Below are positions 44,578-54,560 of a DNA stretch of 64,000 bases, one piece after another. Both the position numbers and the translations under genes were made by a program. The DNA comes from Anastrepha obliqua (taxonomy: Eukaryota > Arthropoda > Insecta > Diptera > Tephritidae). The DNA lies in the NCBI RefSeq assembly GCF_027943255.1, contig NC_072894.1:59027601-59091600 (forward strand). The letters are read 5' to 3'. The stretch's first letter is position 1; each line of letters opens with the position of its first letter. Under the pieces are notes generated by a model. That model was given only the letters and a program-made list of their open reading frames with translations. It did no database searches and was not told where the DNA came from.

Positions 44578-44875
44578 TTTTTAGTTTGTAGCTGCTACGG
44601 AGAGGTAGAAAAAATAATTGTGACACGCTGTTGACCTCCATAATTGTTGAGAACGTCAAGATATCAATGTGGAAGGATGTTCAATTGTGATCATCTCTTC
44701 GAGAGATAACACGGTCCGGAAACTTTTCCCGTAAAATATCAATGGTTTCGTTGCTTGTGTGGCACGTAGCGCCGTCTTGTTGAAAATAAACGTTGTCCAG
44801 ATCAATACCATCCAATTCCGGCCATGAAAAATTGTTAATCATCTCTCGATATTACCTGTTAACTCCTTTTATTGG
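44578..44875 (-). pseudogene. Tc1/mariner-related transposase core relic
   Basis: Minus strand 44870-44690 reads YREMINNFSWPELDGIDLDN, then VYFQQDGATCHTSNETIDIL, REKFPDRVISRRDD. This is an intact-looking piece of the DDE core, with QQDGATCH, from the insect family also seen at 18982, 39597 and 47935. The rest is missing; the SINE at 44276 lies to its left. Confidence 0.8.
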
Positions 44876-44999
44876 AAACCCCTTTATATAATAGCTATGC
44901 ACAACTCCAAGGCCTGTAAAACAGTCAGAGGCAAGAACCGGAGGCTAATACCTCAATATATGCCTCTGAATGTACACAGCAGTCATTCGGTACGGCTAA

Positions 45000-46550
45000 T
45001 TTTTGGTGGCCAGCTTTGGGTAAGGTGGCGTACCTCAATCTACTCTCTACATCTTTGCCTCTCTTATCTCTTGCCTTGCTTACCCTAGACCCTGAAGGAT
45101 ATCAGTCGACAACTTTTGCTGCTCTGCGCTAGAGAGAAACACATAACAAGTATTTAGCTTTTTTCGAGCACCGCTGATTTTTGTTTCTAAATACAACTTT
45201 ATCACAAAAATGCAGGGAAAACTATCACATAGTAACTGATACTAAGTCAGATGATTTAAAGCTTAATTGCAGAGCAGAAGGCGGGGCATTTCGCAGCATC
45301 TTCCAATCTACAATTATGTAGACTGAACCTCCATCTTAAGTGGTAGGCTGCAATTTGAGGTCAATGATTATTTTCGTTAAATTTTAAATTTGTCCTCAAT
45401 ATGGCTAAATAAAGCACATTGCAACTCACATGGCCCCCAGTTAGGGACGTTGAGCAAATCTTCAGTTCAGATGGATTTATAAGGTAAAGTATAACCAAGC
45501 GGATTCTGCGTGAAGAGATTGCTTTAGGATGTTATGTGGTATTGTGAACTACTTTTCAAAGAATTTATTTACTTACATAAATATAAACAAGTTAGTGAAA
45601 AATATAAATCAAATCAAATCGCGAGTTTTTGGATCTTTAAGCACTTGTGGAGGATATATATTGGAACCGAGAAAATCGCATGCCATGTAATTTCTGAATG
45701 TCTACATGGTCAATGTAGCTCTTACAGGGAGTACACGTCTGTTGATGGATGTGGACTTAAATTGCCTGCTGAGATGCAAAAGCAATGGTACCGTAATGGA
45801 TGTTTATTTTTAGCTTAAGTGTGTCCTTCTGCTCACTACTCTAATCTACCTACCCACCCACTTAAACATATATAAATTCTTGTTTATACGATTGTGTAAA
45901 GAGAAAAGCAAACAAACGAATAGTTTGCCAGCACAAGAACAAAAAGTCAGAAAACGAATTCAACAGCAAAGTTGTAGAAACCAAAATATACTTAGATAAA
46001 GTAGAGTTTAGAGAGAGATAAAGCGTGCAACTTGTTTTATTAAAGCAAAACAATTGTTGGCAAAAGTAGCAGGTCAACGGATTTAATTCAGGAAGTAAGT
46101 GAATAAAGCGAATTGAACAAATGCTGCACAAGCGTAAAAGTAAAGTTTGGCTCACTAAAAATCATACGAAAAGTAAATAATACCAAAAGAAAAAACAGCC
46201 AAAAATTAAAAAGTTAAATCAAATAGCTGCAGCCTCGGAGAAAAAATGCTGTGGAAAACGAAATCAAGAAATTACCAACTGTTCGATTTAATGCAAAATT
46301 TTAATATAAATACTAAAGAGTCAATGAAGCATTAACGAAGCATTAAGTGATGCCGAAGTGCAAGCGAACGAAAAACTTTTTTAATTACCAAATTACCAAG
46401 AGATGAGTTGGATAAAGTGAAACTTGCTACAAAGCCATACTGACTGAAAACTGAGCTGAGCGCATTCACACGCGTATGCTACGTAAATGGCCGGGCATAA
46501 ATTTTTGTTAATTTGTCCAATGAAGTATCATCAATATATGTACATATGTA
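45000..46550. other. No recognisable gene
   Basis: No transposon ends; ORFs at 45534-45818 (+) and 45862-46155 (-) have no recognisable domains. The latter is low complexity. Confidence 0.45.
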
Positions 46551-46553
46551 CAT

Positions 46554-46840
46554 GGAATTCACAGAGAGAACGTTGGTTCGAATCTCGGTGAAACACCAAA
46601 ATTAAGAAAAACATTTTTCTCATAGCGGTCACCCCTCGGCAGTCAATGGCAAACCTCCGAGTGTATTTCTGCCATGAAAAAGCTCCTCATAAAAATATCT
46701 GCCGTTCGGAGTCGGCTTGAAACTGTAGGTCCCTCTATTTGTGGAAAAACATCAAGACGCACACCACAATTAGGAGGAGGAGTTCGGCCAAACACCCAAA
46801 AAGGGTGTACGCGCCAATTATATAAATATATTTATATACA
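46554..46840 (+). mobile_element. SINE lacking the first part of the head
   Basis: Begins GGAATTCACAGAGAGAACGT, includes the B-box-like GGTTCGAATCTCGGTGAAAC, the complete body and hairpin, and a TATAAATATATTTATATA tail. Its body is the least mutated of the copies and is useful for building a consensus. Truncation removed about 45 bases of the head including the A box. Confidence 0.85.
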
Positions 46841-46844
46841 TGTG

Positions 46845-47220
46845 AACAGACTAATGTGCGAACATGGATACATACATAAGTGCATGTGTGTGTGTGTGTA
46901 GAAATGGAATAGTAGTAGGAAGGTGGCGCGATTGTCTCAAGTGACAGCTATGCTAAGCAGTGCCGCTAGCTCCTAAATTGTGTGTACCGACGTATGCCAA
47001 TAATATATTTTCTTTTCTCAATTACACCATTACAAAATATTGCATTAGATCCACATTAGCTGTTTTTTGCGAAGGAAAAATTTTCATATACATACTTTTT
47101 GCCTGAGTTGCCCCATGTGATGAGTTAAAAAATCGATTTTAATTTCTTTCGTATAACTTATATGTATATAAAGGGTATTTCAGTAGTGAAAAGACGATTT
47201 ATATATATAATAACTGGTGT
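46845..47220. other. No recognisable gene
   Basis: Starts with a short TG microsatellite (46883-46900), then AT-rich sequence. Confidence 0.5.
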
Positions 47221-47227
47221 TTGGATG

Positions 47228-47376
47228 AACTCCTCTTAGCTTGGAGCTTTTTCATGGCAGAAATACGCTCGAATGCTTGCCGTCGGGCGACCGCTTTTAG
47301 AAAAAACTTGTTCTATGATTTCAATGTGCCATGTACGCAATGTGTCATACGTCACGTACCAACCCGTTCAGCTATA
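47228..47376 (-). mobile_element. SINE head and body fragment
   Basis: Minus-strand piece with GAGCTTTTTCATGGCAGAAA, TTTTAGAAAAAACTTGTTCT and a decayed head (ATACGTCACGTACCAACCCG equivalent to CAGTCACGCACCAACCCAT). 3' part absent; B box destroyed. Confidence 0.6.
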
Positions 47377-47594
47377 ATTTCTAAGACTTCTATGACTTTT
47401 GATGTAGATCAAACCCATAAAATTATGACTATAAACTCACTTCGACTTTTGGTTAAGAAGCACTATTTTGAGCCACGGCGTTTCGATGAATTTTCAAGTT
47501 CAATTGCGGTCGCACTTCGCTATAGGACAGCATTCGTAAGATCGTTCAGAGTTGGTGGATGATTTTGAGCGTTTAAACTTTAAAGTATCGAAGT

Positions 47595-47800
47595 GATAAG
47601 TGATTCTGATTTGACACTCAACGATTTGTTCTTCTTCTCTCTGATCAAAAATAAAATGCGCCCCAAAATTTTGCGTTACCTGAAAAAGAGGTTGATGCGT
47701 TCAGATCGCATGTTTTGGAGTTACCTCAATAGGAGAATAAAAAGTTTTCAGAAAATTGCTTCGAACTCATGTACTGTTCTGTATGGATTGAATAGCAAAA
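47595..47800 (+). pseudogene. Mariner transposase C-terminal fragment
   Basis: The open frame 47593-47841 reads SDSDLTLNDLFFFSLIKNKM, in which SDLTLNDLFFF stands for the mariner SPDLAPNDFFLF with the third catalytic aspartate kept. A basic tail corresponding to the FKSHVLEVPQSEWKKCFQNW region follows, partly out of frame. Only the C-terminal third remains. Confidence 0.65.
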
Positions 47801-47934
47801 CCATTTTTGTTTATAAATATTTTTTAACCTATCTAATCTGAAAACTTAAGTAGTAACTCTGGTAGATGTCAAAATTCAAAAATATATTAATTACTAACAA
47901 TAAAAGTTTATTTCGATGACTGTTGTTTTTTTAT

Positions 47935-48400
47935 TTATTATATGCTCTTAATGTTGACCGTTTCGTCGGATAAACTCTTGGAATAAGACCACCGTTTTTC
48001 GATGTAGGGGTGCTATTAACCTTGCGAACCATATTTTCATTGAGGTCCCTCCATAGAAAAGGGTCCATAGAGATGAGTTCGGTTAACCTGAGTGATCAAA
48101 ATATGTCACCACACCGGTTTATCAGTTTGAAAGGGAAGAAATCACGCAGTATTGGCTTGGTCTCCCTCACCGTATGCGGTGTGGCGTCATCTTGCTGGAA
48201 CACTGTGTGTGTACTGAAGGAGGGATTTTCTCTTATTATTGGCAGAAAATAATAGTTCAGCATCGGCCAATAAGAGACACCGCCCACAGAAATTTCTTGC
48301 AAACTTGTAGCGACGAGTTCAATATAATCTTCGCACCCATACACGAATGAAATCTCTCTGGACCCAACCTGTCAAAACGTTAGATGAGCTAGACAAACAC
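47935..48400 (-). pseudogene. Tc1/mariner-related transposase relic (QQDxATxHT type)
   Basis: Minus strand: EISVGGVSYWPMLNYYFLPI (48296-48237), corresponding to VNGxxYxxML..FFxP, then THTVFQQDDATPHTVRETKP and ILRDFFPFKLINRCGDI (48215-48096). QQD and H of the core remain, with T(C/P)H changed. Continuation in another frame ends near 47935. Same broad family as 44578 but a different lineage. Confidence 0.75.
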
Positions 48401-49260
48401 GACCGGTAATCTACACTGCACTAAGAGGGTTTAGTATGCTGCTCCAGCAGCAACAATAACCAAGCTAACGCGGCCCCCTTCACGTTTATATAGAGAAAAT
48501 TTTAATTTGAAACCTAATTCGGCCACCAAATCCCCTGTATCAAAAAAATTAAATTTCATGAAAAATCTGATCCGGCAAATTTAAAAACATACAAACATGT
48601 ACTTGCATACGTCTGCACGTGCTCTTATTTCGCCTACACACATAAAAATGAATTAGAGAGCTTTTGGCAGTCCTTTGTAAAAACTTCGATTCATTACTAT
48701 ACAATAGCGACGCATTATTAGCAGTCATTAAATGCATGCCATATTTCAGTTTTCGCCTAATGTTACTAAGCTACTAATATGCTTATAATTTCCACTGATG
48801 TGCGCAACGCACAAATTTGTTCACAGATATGTACTGATATATGCCATATGGGCCTGTCAAAAAGATATTGAAATTATGCAAATTAGTAGTTTTTTACACA
48901 AGCAAAATTCGTACAAATGAATACGTGGCTACAATATTGCGAATATAATAACTTGGGCTAATTAGAGTTATTGTCAGTTATTTGGTGCCTCCAAGGCGAA
49001 GCACGAAAAGTTGTTCATTAATTTATGCTAATATTAAAATCACTTTTTAGAAGGTTGCATTTGTGTATGACTACGGCGTCTCAAAGTCACCAAATATCAC
49101 TCTCCGAAAAACGTTACTCCTTCCCATTTTCATATCTACAAATAACTTTGCTTTTAATGGCTAGGTAAGATGAGAAACGGAAACGAAAGCAAGGGATGGG
49201 AAAAAGAAAGTGGTAACACTGTAAAAAGTTTATAAGAGAATTCCAACTGGCTTAAAAGTT
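48400..49260. other. No recognisable gene
   Basis: AT-rich; no ORFs with known motifs and no repeat ends. Confidence 0.5.
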
Positions 49261-49261
49261 T

Positions 49262-49361
49262 AGGTACCTATATTTATGAAAAACATCAAGACGTACACCA
49301 CAAATAGAAGGAGAAGCTCGGCCAGACACCCAAAAAGGATGTACGCGTCACTTTGTATATA
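49262..49361 (+). mobile_element. SINE 3' fragment
   Basis: Plus-strand piece from ATGAAAAACATCAAGACGTA through the AAGCTCGGCCAGACACCC block, a hairpin with one mismatch (ACACCC/GGATGT) and a short TATATA tail. The next base starts the TIR of a DNA element. Confidence 0.75.
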
Positions 49362-49555
49362 AAGGGTGGTTAGGTTTCAAGGGCCGGTGTTGATTTTTAA
49401 TAAAATACAATTTTTTAGAAAATTATTACCATTTCTCTTTTTTATGGTAATTTTGGTATGGCTCAATTACGGGTAGAACAAAATATTGGCCAAATAGCTG
49501 CCGCGGTCTCGGCAGCACACCTCCAAAAACCACCAAATGCAAATAGTTCCTTATC
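49361..49555. mobile_element. Half-copy of a TIR element
   Basis: Matches the first 125 bases of the adjacent complete element almost base for base, starting AAAGGGTGGTTAGGTTTCAA, then ends without a right TIR in sequence rich in CCAAAAACCACCAAATGC. The complete copy starts at a TA immediately to its right. Confidence 0.75.
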
Positions 49556-49557
49556 TA

Positions 49558-49925
49558 AAGGGTGGTTAAGTTTCAAGGGCCGGTGTTGATTTTTAATAAA
49601 ATACAATTTTTTGGAAAATTATTACCATCTTTCTTTTTTATGATAATATTGGTATGGCTCAATTACGTATAGGACAAAATATTGGCCAAAAAGCTGCCGC
49701 GGTCTCGGCGGCATACCTCCATCCGATGGTCTAAATTTTCGATGACGCTGAGGCATAATTGAGGTTCTATGCCGAATTATCTCATCCTTTAGCTCTTGAA
49801 TTATTGCTGGCTTATCGACGTATACCTTTTCTTTCAAATAACCCCAAAGAAAGAAGTCCAACGGTGTCGTTGGCGTTTAGGTGTGGTTCACATTCAACAT
49901 CGGCCCTTGAAACTTACCCACCTTT
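49558..49925 (-). mobile_element. Deleted Tc1/mariner-related element with perfect-looking TIRs
   Basis: TIRs of more than 30 bp (left AAAGGGTGGTTAAGTTTCAA; right complementary to AAAGGTGGGTAAGTTTCAAG), TA on both sides, total 368 bp. The minus strand holds the C-terminal part of a transposase: MDFFLWGYLKEKVYVDKPAI (49861-49800), matching the LDFFLWGYVK motif with the third catalytic D, followed by QELKDEIIRH. Everything before is deleted. Confidence 0.88.
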
Positions 49926-50203
49926 TATATAACAGAACTTCAGCATTCTAATAAACGGAAAGCAGGAGGAAAGTGTGGCAGCAAGTAATACGTGCGAAGT
50001 GTGGTGTCTAGCTTTTTTTTCAAATGTGTCGCTGATTGTCAAGTAATTCAGTCCATATTTACTATCGAATCGAATACAGCTGGCCTGGATGGTATTCATC
50101 CCATATTTCTCAAATGCCAAACTTTGTGCTGTTATGTTATACGAGTGTATCCAGCTGCTTACCGATAACTAGAGGCGTTTTTTAAGGTTCTATTGTTGTA
50201 TTG

Positions 50204-50605
50204 CTATTGCTTGTATTGTATATAATTTCTTTTTTTGGCCGGGACAACTAGCAAGTGTGGGAACAAGAAGAAGTCCGGAGGGGACAGGTCTCGGCTGTAA
50301 GGAGGGTGGGGAAGCACCCGAACCCCCATCTTGGCCAATGCAGAGGTAAAGAGGAAGGCGATGTGCGCCGGCGCATTGTCGCGATGAAGGGTCCAATTGT
50401 TGACGAGGTCGGGCCGAAACCGGGCGACGCGGATTTCCAGCCGAAGAAGCTCTTCTTTGTAAAATGCCGCATTTACAGTGCCTCCTGGAGGTACAAACTC
50501 CTTATGGACGATGCCTCGAGAGTCGAAAAAGAAAACGATCGCTGCATTTTCGCCACTGCAAAATCCTAACACACTTTTAAAACAGCTTTCACGCGCGGAG
50601 CGATA
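50204..50605 (-). pseudogene. Mariner transposase relic, right part interrupted by piggyBac
   Basis: Minus strand 50572-50204: FFFDSRGIVHKEFVPPGGTV, NNWTLHRDNAPAHIAF with the second catalytic D (HRDNAPAH), and HPPYSRDLSPPDFFLFPHL with the third. The text is one open frame of about 120 codons and well kept. It ends near 50240 without the C-terminal tail, and its left half (toward the N-terminus) is cut by the TTAA of the piggyBac element. The 5' end of the same transposon is at 52930-53095, meaning most of the N-terminal half had already been deleted. Confidence 0.85.
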
Positions 50606-50960
50606 TTAACCCTCCGATGTTTATATGGGTCTGGCCAGACCCATTCGATCTTTAAATGTATGTAGATCTTATATTTTTAAAATCTGGGGCTTCTTAGTCC
50701 ATGACTTCCTAAAATGTAGTGTGCTAAAAACAATGAAGTAGCAAAATTAAGATTTTTGCTATATTTGTTGTATTTCGTTAATTAAGCTCACATGGGTCTG
50801 TGCAGACCCATATAAGCTTCTCATGTAAATTGGTTTACCGTTAGGTGTAAACAACTAAACTGTTAGCGGAGGCAGCGGCAGAGATCATTTTTTAGTTTAC
50901 ATTTGAAAATTAAAGGGAACACGTGTTTTTTAATTAGTGCGAAGTGTTTTTTTAAATAAA

Positions 50961-52799
50961 ATGGAACAAGTAAATATGGATGAAGTTGATGTGATGACGC
51001 GTTTGCTTCGTAAGCTAAGTGCAGCAAATGTGAGTCCGGAAGAACATCAGCGACTCCAGGCACAAATTGAAGAAATTGTGGGACAAGAGCCCGATCCATT
51101 TGAAACAAGTGGCAACGTAGAAGAAGATGAATATTTTCCAGATGAAGATGACTTCTGTGAAGCATCAGATATAGAACAGGAAATCGAGTTAGAGGCTGTT
51201 CTGGATGAAAACCATGATGATATTGAGGATTTGTATAGAGAAGCTATCGCCCTTCAGGCTTCAACCACAATGGAATCATGCAGCACATCTATTACCCAGA
51301 GCCTTATATACAGGTCGAAAGATGGTAAGATGTGGAATTCAAATCCTCCACCACCTGGAAGGCCTCGTTGTCACAATGTTACAACTTTTACTCGTAAAGG
51401 GCCACCACAAGCTATTGCTGTCTCCTGAAATCGTAAGTATCATTGTGCAGGAAACCAGCAGAAAAGCCGTTGAAGCGTTTCGTCTATGGAATGAAAAGCA
51501 TCCCAGTAATAAACTGTTACAGTATGCCAATTTATAAGGCCACTATGTCATTGAATCGGTTCAAGAGCTTAACTACTTTCATCCGTTTCGATAACAGTGG
51601 TACTCGTGCTGAGAGGTTGAAGCAAAGCAAATCTGCTGCCCTGGACGATGTATGGCTCATGCTGATGGCAAATTTAGAGAAAGCATACACTCCGGATTGT
51701 CATGTAACCGTCGATGAACAGTTATTTCCATATCGTGGGCGCACTCGATTCACCCAATATATTCCGAGTAAGCCGGCAAAATATGGCATGAAAGTGTGGT
51801 GACTCTGTTTCAAACTATCCTTTGAAAGGTATAATTTATACCGGAAAACCACCAGGTGACCAGCGAGAAACGAATCAAGGTGAACGGGTCGTCATGAAAT
51901 TGATGGAAAATTATATGGACAGCGGTAGGACTGTTTATGCTGACAATTTTTTTCCAACATACCACTTGGCAGAAATGTTTATGGATCGTAGTGGCTTTCG
52001 TCGGTACCGTAAGAAAAAATAAGACCTTCATTCCGCAGGAATTGCTTAACCCGAAGCGTGATGTTAAAAGCACTTTATTTTGTTATCACAATAATAATAT
52101 CGCTATGTGCTCGTATATGGCAAAGCCGAAAAAGCCACCGATCCATTGAAAGGATTTAAGCCAGATCAAATTTTGGACTACAATAAATTTAAAGCGGGGG
52201 TAGATACAAGGGATCAAATGTTGACTGGCTATTCGTGCAAACGCTCGACAAACCGTTGGCCACTGTCAATGTCTTATAATATGCTTGATATTGTCGGTTT
52301 GGCCTCATTCATCATCTATGACGAGCTGAATCCGGCAAAGCAGAGTGATAAGAGGCGCTCATTTATCATTGAATTGGCACGGCAGCTAGTTATCCCACAT
52401 ATGACGAAACGCGCGACTAACCCATTAGTATGGAGGTTTGCTCATATAAGACAAGCAATGAATCTTTTCAATATCAAGGTGAGTATGAATTATATACACA
52501 CCTACATATATCTCCGCGTATAAAGATATGTGTATGCATGTATTCATATTTACTAATTTAAAATAAATTATTTCGCTACTTTTAGGTACCGGAATCTTGT
52601 CCATCGGCATCGGATGCAGCACAGCAACAATCATATGCTCAAGTTGCTTCAACACGGTCATCGTGCTACTGCTACTGCTTCTTCTTCGAAAAAGCGACGT
52701 AAAACTCGTTATAACTGCAGCAAATGTAATCGTCCCATATGTCTTAATGAATATTCCATGCAACTATATAGTTGTAAACCCAATTGCTCTTCGTAATTA
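50961..52799 (+). pseudogene. piggyBac transposase, frameshifted, with one intron
   Basis: The start at 50961 (ATGGAACAAGTAAATATGG) opens an acidic N-terminus (to 51428). In further frames come ETSRKAVEAFRLWNEKHPSN (51450-51510), then YKATMSLNRFKSLTTFIRFD (51532-51590) and the catalytic segments. These are TVDEQLFPYRGRTRF (first D, near 51708), VYADNFFPTYHLAE (second D, near 51934) and FKAGVDTRDQM (third D, near 52190). The PSKPAKYGMKVW motif typical of the family is intact. A stop after 51428, a missing stretch near 51520-51535, and frame changes near 51800, 52005 and 52130 inactivate it. A 107-bp GT-AG intron (52479-52585) precedes the C-terminal Cys-rich finger, RYNCSKCNRPICLNEYSMQL. Length without defects would be close to the usual 550-600 residues. 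Confidence 0.9.
52479..52585 (+). other. Phase-0 intron in the piggyBac transposase
   Basis: Donor AAG|GTGAGT at 52479 and acceptor CTACTTTTAG at 52576-52585; removing 107 bp joins codons for NIK and VPES in the same frame. Confidence 0.65.
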
Positions 52800-52929
52800 A
52801 TACTAATCCGATCAAATAAATAAATAAAATTATTTTTAAAACCGTATTTCTTACATTATTTGTATGGGTCTGGGCAGACCCTTATGATGCACTTACCGCA
52901 TCATAAGGCACCGAACATCGGAGGGTTAA

Positions 52930-53095
52930 CTGCACCGCTGTTGCCAGCAAACTGGGACCGATTTCTAGTGGAAGGGGAAGGTCCAACGATCATTTTCCCC
53001 CACCAGCCGATTCGGTTGATCGCTTGGCAGACGATCCGCGCGGGAACGGTCATTACTTTTCAATCAAACCCTTTATATGATAAACAATTGATGGC
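52930..53095 (-). mobile_element. 5' end of the mariner split by piggyBac
   Basis: Read on the minus strand this starts with a TIR-like GGGTTTGATTGAAAAGTAATG (20 bases of it from 53080 leftward are typical of one group of insect mariners) and leads through an untranslated region to the TTAA. Its continuation is at 50204-50605 beyond the piggyBac element. Confidence 0.6.
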
Positions 53096-53309
53096 TATTC
53101 GGAAGTTAGACTGAATAGCGCTGTGACTAAATGTGTTGTGATTAAAATATAAATTATATAAAAATTTAGGGGTTATATTAACTAAAACTTCGGAATGGAG
53201 TTACCAGATTTTTGGCGCTAAACTAATAGTATCTGGTGTGCTGCGAAATCTACAGACTACTCAAAACATTCCGCCAGTGAAAACTCGACCGCTTTCAGCT
53301 AAAACTTAT

Positions 53310-53744
53310 TTACATTCTGTCAATATTCTGTCTTGACAATATGAGCCTTGGGAGACGGTGCATTATCATGGTGCCAGATACATGATCCAAATTGGGCCGT
53401 TTCCTACGCACGTTCGCTCTCAAACGTCGCATAACTTCCAAATAGTATTTTTTATTTACCGTAGAACCATTTGGAATGTATTTCGAGTGCACAACACCAT
53501 TACAATAAAGGAAAACGGGTATCATGACTTTCACTTTTGACCGATTTTGACCGACTTTTTTGAAAGAAACTTTCTTGGAACGAGCGACGCGTCTCATGCC
53601 CAATTCATGGTGTAAAATGTTGCGAATTGATTCGTGAGACACGCTAAGATCACGAGCTACCTCTCTCAAACTTAAATGATGGTTTTCCAGGACCATTTCC
53701 CAGACTTTGTCAACGATTTCACCCGTGAAGACATTTCGGAACAT
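53310..53744 (-). pseudogene. Mariner transposase relic with internal deletion
   Basis: A 144-codon minus-strand frame. Residues 1-55 are the DNA-binding part (VDKVWEMVLENHHLSLREVA, then RDLSVSHESIRNILHHELGM). Residues 70-120 skip to the core (SKVKVMIPVFLYCNGVVHSK, STVNKKYYLEVMRRLRANVR). The first catalytic GDE lies in the missing part. The frame ends in HVSGTMIMHRLP, where WHLHHDNAPSH would be expected and is frameshifted. Separate from the mariner at 50204. Confidence 0.85.
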
Positions 53745-53749
53745 TCACT

Positions 53750-54560
53750 TGAAATTGAGAATATCTAAAATCTTAGATCTTGAGAATATCTTGAGAATAT
53801 CTTCACACATAACGAGCTGCTGACTAATATAAGTGGTCAACAATTTGGTCGAAGCAACTTGAGCACCTAATCAAAATGTTTCGTAAGTCGACCACAAATC
53901 GTTCAAATTCCATATTGTCATATATATATATATATTTCATATCTTCATTTTGATTAAACATGAACTGATTGAATTTTAATGAGGTTATAAATGTATAGGT
54001 AGATGCATAAAGTTCTTAATCTGCAGAAGCCGCTACTTTATTGATATACTGGAATAAACGATAAAGTTCATAAGCTTTTAAGGAATCAAGACCAAAGGCT
54101 CTCATTACCTTATTAAACTATTCCCCCAACATTTAACCATATCACCAGCTCAATATTAATAATAAAAAACAGAATGTTATACCAATACCACCATAAAAAT
54201 TTTACCATCATAGAACGACACCTTTAATTGGGGAATTAGCTGTTAATTTGTGTTAAAACCAATTAAAAAGTACCCAGCAGTCAGCAAACTCCACTGCGTC
54301 AGTTATGTTGTCTCCAATTAAAGAAAGAATTAAATACAAACACACCAAATTATAAATAACTACAGTATTTCTTGGATATAAGCAATGCAAGTAATTGATA
54401 AATTCGTTGCTAAAAATGAGTTTTTCTACAAAAGTACGGCAATATAAAAAATTAAGCCCCATGGTGAAGGAAAAATAATTCCGTAGCGATATTAATTTCT
54501 TAAACTGATTACTCATTAAGATCATCAAAAACATTTAATGGCATCGTGAAGAAGAATCTA
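53750..54560. other. No recognisable gene
   Basis: AT-rich with a tandem TCTTGAGAATATC (53780-53805) and a TA microsatellite (53922-53936). Nothing else identified. Confidence 0.45.

Larger units (their letters stand above)
50610..52925 (+). mobile_element. piggyBac-type transposon, complete ends, TTAA target sites
   Basis: The element (2316 bp) lies between TTAA copies at 50606-50609 and 52926-52929. Its ends are inverted repeats CCCTCCGATGTT. Subterminal palindromes built on ATGGGTCTG.CAGACCCAT occur at 50625-50644 (perfect), 50792-50811 and 52864-52883. A 10-bp stem hairpin lies at 52881-52907. TTAA duplication and a transposase with the piggyBac DDD triad identify it firmly. It sits in a mariner relic and is thus younger than that. 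Confidence 0.95.
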
